A stretch of DNA of 26,655 nt from JBFKQC01 sp041627895 (GTDB taxonomy: Bacteria; Pseudomonadota; Alphaproteobacteria; Rhodobacterales; Rhodobacteraceae). Shown here piece by piece: positions 1 to 9,007 of the stretch. The notes under the pieces were generated by a model. The model ran no database searches. It worked only from the letters and a program-made list of their open reading frames with translations, and was not told where the DNA came from. Each line of letters begins with the position of its first letter. The stretch's first letter is position 1. The stretch is from positions 1 through 26,655 of the forward strand of contig JBFKQC010000056.1 of NCBI GenBank assembly GCA_041627895.1, written 5' to 3'. A program made the translations under genes and the position numbers.

Positions 1-1585
<1,585 letters not shown>

Positions 1586-1662
1586 TGGTCTTCCTCCGTC
1601 CCAAAGGCGCCCGCCCTCGGGGAAAGGGGCGCGGCGTGGTCTGTGTTCTGTGCGCGCGGGCC

Positions 1663-2445
1663 TCAGATGGCCAGGTATTCCGCGCGCAGCGCCTCGTTGT
1701 CCAGAACCTCTTGTGCGGTGCCGTCGAAGACGACGGTGCCGGTATCCAGGATAACCGCGCGGTCGGCGATCATCAGCGCGCGGATCGCGTTCTGTTCCAC
1801 GATCACGGTGGTGATGCCCTGTTCTTTTATGATGTTCAGCGTCTTCTCGATCTCGTCGACGATGACCGGGGCGAGGCCCTCGTAGGGTTCGTCGAGCAGC
1901 AGGACCTTGATGTCGCGCGCCAGCGCGCGGGCGATGGCGAGCATCTGCTGCTCGCCGCCGGACAGTGTCACGCCCTCCTGCTTGCGGCGCTCGCCGAGAC
2001 GCGGAAACAGCTCGTAGATGCGATCGAGCGACCAGCCGGTCGGCTCGACGATCTGGGCGAGTTCGATGTTCTCCTCGACCGTCAGGCCCGGGATGATGCG
2101 CCGGTCCTCGGGCACGAGCTGGATGCCGGCCTGCGCCGCCTCGTGGCTGTTCTTGGTGTGCAGGTGCTTGTGGTCGAGCCAGATCTCGCCATGGGTGATC
2201 GCCGGCTGGTCGAGCCGGGCGATCGCGCGCAGCGTCGAGGTCTTGCCGGCGCCATTGCGACCCAGGAGCGCCAGGATCTCGCCTTCGTGCACGTTGAAGC
2301 TGACGCCCTGCACGATGTAGCTTTCGCCGTAATAGGCGTGGATGTCCCAGACCGAGAAATAGGCCGGGGCGGTGGCCGCCTGGTTGGCGTGCCTCGAGAA
2401 GTCCGGGCGCTCGCGCGTCGTAAGTTGGTCTTCGGTCAGCGTCAT
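1663..2445 (-). CDS. livF: HAAT-family ABC transporter ATP-binding protein (LivF-like)
   Basis: One of two cytosolic ATPases of a branched-chain-amino-acid-type (HAAT) importer. In 260 residues it shows Walker A GRNGAGKT (62-69), a LivF-type signature LSGGEQQ (161-167), Walker B LLLDEP (182-187) and the switch region IVEQN. The first ~28 residues (MTLTEDQLTTRERPDF...) are an extension before the ATPase fold begins; typical LivF proteins are about 235 residues. The ATG at 2445 follows a GGAGGG-type ribosome site. It lies 27 bp after the small ORF that separates it from livG, and 77 bp before acs. The family call is firm. The substrate is not readable from this subunit, so the Liv name describes type only. 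Confidence 0.93.
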   Translation of the reverse strand: MTLTEDQLTTRERPDFSRHANQAATAPAYFSVWDIHAYYGESYIVQGVSFNVHEGEILALLGRNGAGKTSTLRAIARLDQPAITHGEIWLDHKHLHTKNSHEAAQAGIQLVPEDRRIIPGLTVEENIELAQIVEPTGWSLDRIYELFPRLGERRKQEGVTLSGGEQQMLAIARALARDIKVLLLDEPYEGLAPVIVDEIEKTLNIIKEQGITTVIVEQNAIRALMIADRAVILDTGTVVFDGTAQEVLDNEALRAEYLAI

Positions 2446-2472
2446 GTCATGTTCCCTCCGGGGGCGCGGCGC

Positions 2473-2643
2473 CTATTTCGGCTCGCATTTCCATTGTATG
2501 TGGGCGGCGGATTTGAAGATGTTCCGCCCCGCCGCCTCGCACGTCGCCTGGCTGTCGAACTCCTGCATTTCCACGTCGATGACCGTCTCGAACCGTCCCG
2601 ACGCGAATAGCAGGACCACCAGGACGAAGGCATTGACCTCCAT
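2473..2643 (-). CDS. Small membrane or secreted protein (56 aa) between livG and livF
   Basis: I do not recognise a named family. The 56-residue product begins MEVNAFVLVVLLFASGRF: a short hydrophobic stretch (about 5-15) that could be a signal anchor or signal peptide, then a polar tail with two cysteines (C35, C53) and a WKCEPK end, suggesting an exported domain with one disulfide. It is probably real: its ATG overlaps the livG stop (TGATG, one base shared), a GGAGAAG ribosome site lies ten bases upstream inside livG, and the 27-bp gap to livF leaves it embedded in the operon. A role as an accessory subunit of the transporter is inference from position only. Confidence 0.7.
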   Translation of the reverse strand: MEVNAFVLVVLLFASGRFETVIDVEMQEFDSQATCEAAGRNIFKSAAHIQWKCEPK

Positions 2644-3398
2644 CAATGCGCTTCTCCGAGGTAGGCCTCGCGCACCTTGGGATGGCCCTTGATGTTGTCC
2701 GGCGTGTCCTCGACCAGGGGCGTGCCCTGGGCGAGCACCGTGATGCGCTGCGCCAGCGAGAACACGACATGCATGTCGTGCTCGATGATCGCGATCGTGA
2801 TGTCGCGCTCTTCGTGAATTTGTTTCAGAAGGTCGATCGTGTTGTTGGTGTCGGCGCGCGCCATGCCGGCGGTCGGCTCGTCCAACAGCAGAAGCCGCGG
2901 CTGCTGGACCAGGCACATGGCGATCTCGAGCCGCCGCTTGTCGCCGCGCGAGAGACTGCCGGCGTGGTCGTGCATGCGGTTCTGCATGTTGACGTCGACC
3001 AGCATCGCCTCGGCCATGTCGTTGATCTCGGCCTCGGTCTCGACCTTCTCGATGGCGTGCATCCGGAAGGCGCCGTCGCGTCTGGCGAAGCACGGGATCA
3101 TCACGTTTTCCTTGACCGTGAGATCGGCGAAGATCTCGGGTGTCTGGAACACGCGGCTGATGCCCATCTGGTTGATCTCGTGCGGCTTGCGCCCCAGCAC
3201 CGACTGGCCGTCGAACATGACCGAGCCGGTATCGGGGATCAGCTTGCCGACCAGGCAGTTCAGCAGCGTCGACTTGCCGGCGCCGTTCGGCCCGATGATC
3301 GCGTGGACCGTGCGTTCGGCGACCGAGAGGTTCACGTCACCCAACGCCTGCAGGCCGCCGAAGCGCTTGTTGACGCCTTTGACTTCGAGGATTCCCAT
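2643..3398 (-). CDS. livG: HAAT-family ABC transporter ATP-binding protein (LivG-like)
   Basis: Second ATPase of the HAAT importer, 251 residues. Walker A is GPNGAGKST (36-44), the Q-loop lies in SRVFQTPEIF (81-90), the signature is the LivG-type variant LSRGDKRRLEIA (149-160), and Walker B is LLLLDEPTAGM (169-179), followed by IIEHDMHVVF with the switch histidine. LivG proteins normally have a substituted signature (LSYGDQR-like), so LSRGD is not evidence of inactivity. It starts 14 bp after the livM stop and its own stop is coupled to the small ORF. It should pair with the LivF-like subunit under the two permeases. Confidence 0.93.
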   Translation of the reverse strand: MGILEVKGVNKRFGGLQALGDVNLSVAERTVHAIIGPNGAGKSTLLNCLVGKLIPDTGSVMFDGQSVLGRKPHEINQMGISRVFQTPEIFADLTVKENVMIPCFARRDGAFRMHAIEKVETEAEINDMAEAMLVDVNMQNRMHDHAGSLSRGDKRRLEIAMCLVQQPRLLLLDEPTAGMARADTNNTIDLLKQIHEERDITIAIIEHDMHVVFSLAQRITVLAQGTPLVEDTPDNIKGHPKVREAYLGEAH

Positions 3399-3412
3399 GT
3401 CTCAGGCCCTCC

Positions 3413-4651
3413 TTATTCGGCCACGTGGGGCGAGGGTTTCGGATGATGCTCGGGGTCCGAGCTGTCGGTCTTCTTGCGGCGGCGGGTGAACAGCCGGCCG
3501 ATCCGCTGGCCGCCCTCGACGAGGCCGCCCGGCAGGAAGATGACCACCAGCATGAACAGGATGCCGAGCGTCAGGTGCCAGCCCTTGCCGACGAAGAAGT
3601 GCAGCACCCAGACCATCGCGTCTTCCATCCCGTCGGGCAGGAACGACAGCCACTGGTGCAGCAGGTTGTCGTTGATCTTGCTGAGGATGTTCTTGAAGTA
3701 CTCGATGAAGCCGGAACCCAGGATCGGCCCGATCAGCGTGCCGACACCGCCGAGGATCGCCATGATCACGATCTCGCCCGAGGCCGTCCAGTGCATCCGC
3801 TCGGCGCCCGCCAGCGGGTCCATCGAGCTGAGCAGCCCGCCGGCCACGCCGGCATACATGCCCGAGATCACGAAGACGGCGAGCGTGTAGGGCTTGGTGT
3901 TGATGCCGGTGTAGTTCAGCCGTTGCTGGTTCGACTTCACCGCGCGCAGCATCAGCCCGAAGGGCGAGCGGAAGATGCGGATCGAGAGGTAGAACATGAG
4001 CAGCATAATGATGCCGGAGAAATAGTAGCCGTTGTTGAAGGTGAACTCCCAGCCGCCGATCGCTGGTTCCCAGAAGTTCTCGCGCATTTCGATGCCGAAC
4101 AGGTGCGGAATCTGCGTGGCGTTCTCGCCCATCAGGATCTGCGGATCGTTGGCATAGACCTGCAGGCCGGTCTCGCCGTTGGTCAGGCCGCCCTTGAGGC
4201 CGAGCATGTCCTGTCCCAGGACCGAATAGGCGAGGTTGTAGCACATCTGCGCCATGGCGAGCGTCAGGATCGAGAAGTAGATACCCGTGCGCCGCAGCGC
4301 GATGAAGCCGATCACCAGGCTCAGCAGGCCCGAGACCACGATGGCCAGGAAAATTCCGGGAAGCACGTTGTAGCCCAGCAGCTTGAACATCCAGACGGCC
4401 GAGTAGCTGCCGATCCCGAGGAAGGCGGCGTGACCGAACGAGAGATACCCGGTCAGGCCGAACAGCAGGTTGAAGCCGATCACCAGGATCCCGAAGATCA
4501 CGAAGCGCTGCATCAGGTCCGGGTAGCCCGCGTTGAACATCTGCGCCAGCGCGGTTCCTTCCTGGAACGGGTTCATCAGGATCGGTGCGATGAAGACAAG
4601 CACCGTGACGATCGAAAAGAGCAGGGTGTCTTTCTTGTTGAGACCGAGCAT
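3413..4651 (-). CDS. livM: HAAT-family ABC transporter permease (LivM-like)
   Basis: Inner-membrane permease, 412 residues, with about ten hydrophobic segments. LivM hallmarks are GFNLLFGLTGYLSFGHAAFLGIG near residues 60-80 and the cytoplasmic coupling region SNQQRLNYTGINTKPYTLAVF, followed by GGVGTLIGPILGSGFIE. It is longer than most LivM proteins (about 320-360). The extra length is mainly a soluble, probably periplasmic insertion at roughly 150-215 (GLTNGETGLQVYANDPQ through FTFNNGYYFSG) and a hydrophilic C-terminal tail rich in Arg, Lys and His. The ATG at 4651 lies 3 bp after the livH stop, so the two permeases are almost certainly co-translated. Confidence 0.93.
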   Translation of the reverse strand: MLGLNKKDTLLFSIVTVLVFIAPILMNPFQEGTALAQMFNAGYPDLMQRFVIFGILVIGFNLLFGLTGYLSFGHAAFLGIGSYSAVWMFKLLGYNVLPGIFLAIVVSGLLSLVIGFIALRRTGIYFSILTLAMAQMCYNLAYSVLGQDMLGLKGGLTNGETGLQVYANDPQILMGENATQIPHLFGIEMRENFWEPAIGGWEFTFNNGYYFSGIIMLLMFYLSIRIFRSPFGLMLRAVKSNQQRLNYTGINTKPYTLAVFVISGMYAGVAGGLLSSMDPLAGAERMHWTASGEIVIMAILGGVGTLIGPILGSGFIEYFKNILSKINDNLLHQWLSFLPDGMEDAMVWVLHFFVGKGWHLTLGILFMLVVIFLPGGLVEGGQRIGRLFTRRRKKTDSSDPEHHPKPSPHVAE

Positions 4652-4654
4652 GGA

Positions 4655-5695
4655 TTATTCCTCCATCACGCCTTTGCGGCCCATCAGGCCACGCGGCCGT
4701 GCGAGCAGAATGATGATCGCGACCAGGTAGATGATGATCTGGTCGATGCCGGGGAAGATCGCCTTGACCTCGTTCATCGAGGCGAAGGCCTCGAGGATGC
4801 CCAGCAGGAAACCCGCGGCGACTGCGCCGGGCAGGCTGCCCATACCGCCGACGACGACGACGACGAAGCTGAGCACGAGGAAGTCCATGCCCATGTGGTA
4901 GTTCGGCGAGTTGATCGGCGTGTACATCACGCCCGCGACGCCGGCGACGCAGGCCGCGATGGCGAACATGATCGTGAAGCGCCGGTCGATGTTGATACCC
5001 AGAAGCCCGACGGTCTCGCGATCGGCCATGCCGGCGCGGACCACCATGCCGAACGTGGTGAATTGCAGGAAGGCGAACACCGCGGCGATCACGGTCAGCG
5101 CGAAGACGAAGTAGACCATGCGCCAGATCGGGTAGATGATCACGTTCGGCTCGAAGCCGAGCAGCACGCCGAAGTCAAGCGAGCCGACCAGAGCGTCGGG
5201 CGCAGGGGTGGGGATCGGGTTCGCGCCGTAATAGGCCTTAACGATTTCCTGCAGCACGATCGCGAGACCGAATGTCACCAGGATCTGATCGGCATGCGGA
5301 CGCTTGTAGAAGTGCTTGATCAGGCCGCGTTCCATGGCATAGCCGACGCCGACCATGACCGGGATCGAGAACAGGATCGCCAGCGGTACCGACCAGTCGA
5401 TGATCGCACCGCCCGCGGCTTCGCCGAACCAGCCTTCGACATAGGGTATCTTGACCTGCAGCGGATTGCCGAGGAAGTCCTTTTGCGTTTCGTCGAGGAC
5501 CGTGTAGCTGAGCGACAGGATGCGCTGCAGCGTCACGGCGCAGAACGCCCCGATCATGAACAGCGCGCCGTGGGCGAAGTTCACCACACCGAGGGTGCCG
5601 AAGATCAGCGTAAGCCCCAGCGCGATCAGCGCATAGGCCGAGCCCTTGTCGAGCCCGTTCAATACTTGGAGAAGGATTGCGTCCATGGTCCCCAC
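4655..5695 (-). CDS. livH: HAAT-family ABC transporter permease (LivH-like)
   Basis: Partner permease, 346 residues, starting MGTMDAILLQVLNGLDKGSAYALIALGLTLIFG, the standard LivH opening. Further family features are GVVNFAHGALFMIGAF (35-50), a coupling-loop region near MADRETVGLLGINIDRRFTIMFAI, and GGMGSLPGAVAAGFLLGILE near the end. Typical LivH proteins are about 290-310 residues. The surplus is a polar insertion at about 57-95 (YTVLDETQKDFLGNPLQVKIPYVEGWFG) between the first membrane segments. An internal start 3 codons later (MDAILLQ) is possible. A 97-bp spacer with a strong stem-loop separates it from the upstream binding-protein gene. Confidence 0.93.
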   Translation of the reverse strand: MGTMDAILLQVLNGLDKGSAYALIALGLTLIFGTLGVVNFAHGALFMIGAFCAVTLQRILSLSYTVLDETQKDFLGNPLQVKIPYVEGWFGEAAGGAIIDWSVPLAILFSIPVMVGVGYAMERGLIKHFYKRPHADQILVTFGLAIVLQEIVKAYYGANPIPTPAPDALVGSLDFGVLLGFEPNVIIYPIWRMVYFVFALTVIAAVFAFLQFTTFGMVVRAGMADRETVGLLGINIDRRFTIMFAIAACVAGVAGVMYTPINSPNYHMGMDFLVLSFVVVVVGGMGSLPGAVAAGFLLGILEAFASMNEVKAIFPGIDQIIIYLVAIIILLARPRGLMGRKGVMEE

Positions 5696-5746
5696 CTTTA
5701 AGCGCTATTCGCCGGATGCCGGTGAGGCGATCCAGCCTGGAAATGT

Positions 5747-5772
5747 GTAGGGCGGGAGGAACCCCGCCCTAC
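5747..5772 (-). other. Intercistronic stem-loop between livK and livH
   Basis: A perfect 10-bp inverted repeat, GTAGGGCGGG / CCCGCCCTAC, with a six-base loop lies in the 97-bp gap after the binding-protein gene. No T-run follows on the minus strand, so it is not a standard intrinsic terminator. In ABC operons such hairpins often protect the upstream binding-protein mRNA from 3' exonucleases or partly stop transcription, giving more binding protein than permease. That role is inferred; the pairing is seen directly. Confidence 0.7.
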
Positions 5773-5792
5773 GACAGGTCTTGGCAGATGGC

Positions 5793-7142
5793 TCAGGCGC
5801 CGTCGTTGCACGCGCCAAGGGTGGCCTCGTCGCCACCGAACATCGGGTGGTTCGGCGGATACTCGACCTGAGCGCGCGGCGTGATTTCCACGATCTCCAG
5901 CGTGTCGTAGGCGCTGGTCGGGTTCTGCGCACCGCGCACGACCAGAACGTCCTTGAAACACTGGTGGTCTTCGGCACGGTACAGCGTCGGGCCGTTGCCG
6001 AGACCGTCGAATTCGAAGCCTTCCAGCGCATCGACAACGGCGCAGGGGCGGAACGTGCCCGCGCGCTCGCAGGCGTCGGCGTAAAGCAGAACCTGCGCAT
6101 AGCAGGTCTGGGCCGAGTTGGACGGCGGTTTGCCGTACTTCTGGCCGAAGGACTGGACGAAGGCCTTGGAACCCTCGTTGTCGAGCTGCCAGTTGTAGTT
6201 CATCGAACCCAGCACGCCCTTGATGTTCTCACCCGCACCGGCGGCCATCAGCTCCGAGTAGAGCGGCACGACGATCTTGAAGTCCTTGCCGTTCACGACC
6301 TTGTCGAGCATGCCGAACTGGATTGCGTTGGTCAGCGAGTTGACCATGTTGCCGCCGTAATGGTTCAGCACCAGCACGTCGGCGCCCGAGTTCAGAACCG
6401 GAGCGATGTAGGACGAAAAGTCCGTCGCGGCCAGCGGGGTGCGGACCTTGTTGACGGTTTCCCAGCCCATCGCCTCGGTCGAGGCGGCGATCGACTCTTC
6501 CTGGGTCCAGCCCCAGTTGTAGTCAGCAGTCAGGTGGTAGGCGCGGCGTTCGGCGCCCATCTCCTTGGCCAGCACCGGCGCCAGCGCGGCACCCGACATG
6601 TAGGCGTTGAAGAAGTGGCGGAAGCCGTTGGCCTTGCGGTCCTTGCCGGTGGTGTCATTGGCGTGGGTCAGGCCCGCCATGAAGATCACGCCGGCATCCT
6701 GGCACAGGCCCTGCACGGCCACGGCGACGCCCGAGGACGAACCGCCGTTGATCATCACGGCGCCGTCTTTTTCGATCATCGACTTGGCCGCCGCGCGCGC
6801 GGCGTCCGATTTGGTCTGGGTGTCGCCGGTGACGAAGGTCACCTTCTTGCCCAGGATGCCGTTGCCCTGAAGCGCCTTCGAGGTGAAGGTGTTGAGGCAG
6901 CCGCCATCACCTTCGCCGTTCAGGTGCTCGACCGCCAGCTGCTGCGCCAAAAGCTCGTCATTGCCCTCTTCGGCGTAGGGGCCGGTCTGCGGCACGTTGA
7001 AGCCCAGCGTCACCGTCGAGCCGGTTGGCTCGTTGGTGTAGGCCGACGCGCCCGAGGCAAAGATCGTCGGCAGCGCCAGACCGGCGCCGGCCACGGCGCC
7101 GGTCTGCAGCACACCGCGCCGGGTCAGGTTGGATTTCGTCAT
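5793..7142 (-). CDS. HAAT-family ABC transporter substrate-binding protein (LivK-like), Tat signal
   Basis: Periplasmic binding protein of the HAAT importer, 449 residues from the chosen ATG at 7142, which has GGGAGGA eight bases upstream. The N-terminus reads MTKSNLTRRGVLQTGAVAGAG, a twin-arginine signal (TRRGVLQ plus a hydrophobic stretch) ending near ASA. The type-1 periplasmic fold (Peripla_BP_6) is recognisable from VTLGFNVPQTGPYAEEGNDEL and GGSSSGVAVAVQGLCQDAGVIFMAGLTHAND. The open frame continues upstream to 7301, but that extension is AT-rich, overlaps the promoter region and would bury the signal. At 449 residues it is longer than LivK (about 370), nearer UrtA-like proteins. The ligand is unknown; the acs and ScfR-type neighbours point to a small carboxylate or amide rather than a branched-chain amino acid. 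Confidence 0.9.
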   Translation of the reverse strand: MTKSNLTRRGVLQTGAVAGAGLALPTIFASGASAYTNEPTGSTVTLGFNVPQTGPYAEEGNDELLAQQLAVEHLNGEGDGGCLNTFTSKALQGNGILGKKVTFVTGDTQTKSDAARAAAKSMIEKDGAVMINGGSSSGVAVAVQGLCQDAGVIFMAGLTHANDTTGKDRKANGFRHFFNAYMSGAALAPVLAKEMGAERRAYHLTADYNWGWTQEESIAASTEAMGWETVNKVRTPLAATDFSSYIAPVLNSGADVLVLNHYGGNMVNSLTNAIQFGMLDKVVNGKDFKIVVPLYSELMAAGAGENIKGVLGSMNYNWQLDNEGSKAFVQSFGQKYGKPPSNSAQTCYAQVLLYADACERAGTFRPCAVVDALEGFEFDGLGNGPTLYRAEDHQCFKDVLVVRGAQNPTSAYDTLEIVEITPRAQVEYPPNHPMFGGDEATLGACNDGA

Positions 7143-7232
7143 GGGGTCCTCCCGTTTCATGGACGTCCCGGCGGGACTGTCGGACCCTCCTCGGCCGACC
7201 CCGCCGCTTCCCTTTACAGGGATATTGATATT

Positions 7233-7269
7233 AATGCGGAAGCTTCGAAAATTTCGCAACAACCGCATT
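7233..7269. promoter_or_regulatory. 37-bp dyad, candidate operator between livK and the ScfR-type regulator
   Basis: Two nested inverted repeats share one axis at base 7251: an outer AATGCGG / CCGCATT (7 of 7) and an inner CGAAA-A-TTTCG (5 of 5). Over the 18 base pairs across the axis, 14 are complementary. It lies in the 232-bp divergent gap, about 90 bp from the livK start and 105 bp from the regulator start, and overlaps AT-rich promoter-like sequence. The core with its flank (TTCGAAAATTTCGCAA) loosely resembles the TTTGCAAA-type half-sites I recall for PccR/RamB regulators. Binding by the adjacent regulator is inference. Confidence 0.55.
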
Positions 7270-7288
7270 GAATGAAAGAACAATTTTG

Positions 7289-7317
7289 TTAAGAAATACA
7301 CAGACCCATGCTATGAT
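7289..7317 (+). promoter_or_regulatory. Candidate promoter of the ScfR-type regulator gene
   Basis: TATGAT (7312-7317) is a good -10 hexamer in the AT-rich divergent gap. Seventeen bases upstream lies only a weak -35, TTAAGA (7289-7294). The start codon follows 57 bp further on. The dyad centred at 7251 would sit about 75 bp upstream of the start of transcription, a position compatible with activation or with control of the divergent livK promoter. Confidence 0.35.
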
Positions 7318-7374
7318 GTGTAAAATTCTTTTCCTGACGCTGGGGAAATCGTTGAGACTCAAGGGAATGCGCGG

Positions 7375-8688
7375 ATGGCCGAACGCGGGTTGACGGGGAC
7401 GCGAATCCGCGAGCGCCGGCTGATGCTGGGGATCAAGCAATCCGCGTTAGCGCGAACGGCCGGAATCTCCGCCGCCTATCTGAACCTGATCGAGCACAAC
7501 CGGCGCAGAATCGGTGGCAAGCTGCTTTCCGACATCGCCGAGGCGCTGGGCGCCGATCCCGCCGGACTGGCGGGCGGCGCCGACGCGGCGATGGTCAGCG
7601 CGCTGCGCGATGCCTCGGCCAGCATGGCCGACACCGCGCCCGAAACCGGCCGGACCGAGGAATTCGCCGGCCGCTTCCCCGGCTGGGCGGCGCTGCTGGC
7701 CGCGCAGCACCGCCGGATCGGGGAACTCGAGCGCATGGTCGAGGCGCTGACCGACCGGATGGCGCACGATCCGCATCTCGCGGCCTCGCTGCACGAGTTG
7801 CTGTCGACGGTCACGGCGATCAACGCGTCGGCCTCGATCCTGGTCGAACCGGGACAGATCGAACCGGAATGGCGCGACCGGTTTCACCGCAACATCCACG
7901 AGGACAGTCAGCGGCTGGCCGAGACCAGCCAGGCGCTCGTCGCCTATCTCGACGCCGCCGACCGCGAGACGCCGGCCCCCGGTTCGCCGCAGGAAGAGCT
8001 GGAGCAGTGGCTGGAGGCACGGGATTTCCACATCGCCGAGCTTGAACTCGCCTCGCCCGCCCCGACAGCCGCGATCCTGAGCGGCGCCCGCGAAATCTCC
8101 ACCGCTGCCGGCCGTGATCTCGCCATGCGCCACCTGGAACGCTATCGCGCGGATGCCGAACGGATGCCCCTGGCCGACTTCGCGCCGGCCGCGCAGGAAT
8201 GCCGTTTCGACCCCGCCGCACTGTGCGCGCGCTTCGGCGCCGGCCTCGCCGCCGTGCTGCGCCGGATCGCGGCACTGCCGACGCAGGCGGGGCAGGGCCG
8301 TATCGGGCTGGTGATCTGCGACGGGTCCGGCACGCTTACATTCCGCAAGCCCGTTCCGGGCTTTCCGCTGCCGCGTTTCGGTGCGGCCTGCCCGCTCTGG
8401 CCGCTCTACCAGGCGCTGGGCCGCCCCGCCGCGCCGGTGCGCGCCGTGGTGGAAATGCCCGGCCGCGACGCGGAGCGCTTTCTCAGCTATGCCGTCGCTC
8501 AGCCGGCCGGGCCAGCGACCTTCGACATGCCTCCGGTCTATGAGGCGACGATGCTGGTTCTGCCTGCCGACCGCGCGGCGCTGCCCGACATTCCGGCGCT
8601 GGCGATCGGCACGAGTTGCCGGATTTGCCCGCAAGCCCGCTGCTCGGCACGGCGCGAGCCGTCGATACTGTCCGAAGCGGGACCATGA
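7375..8688 (+). CDS. XRE-family short-chain acyl-CoA-type regulator (ScfR/PccR/RamB-like)
   Basis: DNA-binding regulator of 437 residues. An XRE helix-turn-helix occupies about 7-60 (TRIRERRLMLGIKQSALARTAGISAAYLNLIE). A long middle region follows (DPHLAASLHELLSTVTAINASASILVEPG). The C-terminal domain is the DUF2083-like ligand domain seen in ScfR/PccR/RamB proteins, ending in the cysteine motif GTSCRICPQARCSARREPSIL. Known members sense short-chain acyl-CoA and control acetate or propionate metabolism (RamB in corynebacteria, PccR in Rhodobacter). Divergent position next to the transporter-acs operon suggests that operon is its target and that it may regulate itself. AAGGGA eight bases upstream supports the ATG at 7375. 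Confidence 0.88.
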   Translation: MAERGLTGTRIRERRLMLGIKQSALARTAGISAAYLNLIEHNRRRIGGKLLSDIAEALGADPAGLAGGADAAMVSALRDASASMADTAPETGRTEEFAGRFPGWAALLAAQHRRIGELERMVEALTDRMAHDPHLAASLHELLSTVTAINASASILVEPGQIEPEWRDRFHRNIHEDSQRLAETSQALVAYLDAADRETPAPGSPQEELEQWLEARDFHIAELELASPAPTAAILSGAREISTAAGRDLAMRHLERYRADAERMPLADFAPAAQECRFDPAALCARFGAGLAAVLRRIAALPTQAGQGRIGLVICDGSGTLTFRKPVPGFPLPRFGAACPLWPLYQALGRPAAPVRAVVEMPGRDAERFLSYAVAQPAGPATFDMPPVYEATMLVLPADRAALPDIPALAIGTSCRICPQARCSARREPSILSEAGP

Positions 8689-9007
8689 TCGACCGTCCGA
8701 TCCGGGATTGCGGAGTGGTCGTCGGCGACATCGGCCAGCCGGGCGCGCACATGGCCGCGCAGCGTCGTGGCGCGGCGTAACGCGATACCGTCTGCATTCT
8801 ACAGCGGGGAAGGGCCTAGGCTCGAGGTGGCACGGAACGGCTCAACCAGTCATTTCAAGACCGGGCGGGAAGGGCACGGTGGGCCAATCTCCGATGCCCG
8901 CCAGCGCGTGGTTGGCATTCCGCGTTCGTTTGCGCCCCGGGAGGGGCGGCGCCCGCCCGGTGCAGATTGCGCGGCGCTTCGCCGGGTTGGCTTGGCTGCA
9001 AACGGGC
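8689..9007. other. Gene-free interval of 319 bp
   Basis: Lies between the regulator stop and the rpe stop. Frames here read as low-complexity Arg/Pro/Gly/Ala-rich translations with no recognisable domain. A 6-bp GC hairpin CGCCCC-GGGA-GGGGCG sits at 8933-8948 without a T-run on either strand; it could help end the convergent transcripts but is not a convincing terminator. A 31-codon frame begins on the ATGA overlapping the regulator stop (8685-8780) and resembles nothing I know. Confidence 0.6.

Noticed and set aside
3425..5701. 758-codon plus-strand open frame
   Set aside because: It mirrors livM and livH. The His/Asp/Glu/Gln-rich translation is what the antisense of hydrophobic membrane codons gives in high-GC DNA.
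1663..7142. Firm assignment of the Liv-type operon to leucine/isoleucine/valine transport
   Set aside because: HAAT transporters carry many substrates, including urea, amides and carboxylates; the acs and ScfR-type neighbours point elsewhere.
7143..7301. 53-residue N-terminal extension of the Liv-type binding protein
   Set aside because: It would cover the AT-rich promoter region and dyad and bury the twin-arginine signal; the ATG at 7142 has a strong ribosome site.
8685..8780. 31-codon ORF overlapping the regulator stop by ATGA
   Set aside because: The overlap is suggestive of coupling, but the peptide is short, ends in Arg/Ala repeats, and has no hydrophobic or conserved feature to support it.
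8933..8948. GC hairpin as terminator for the regulator or rpe
   Set aside because: A stem of only 6 bp with no T-run on either strand.
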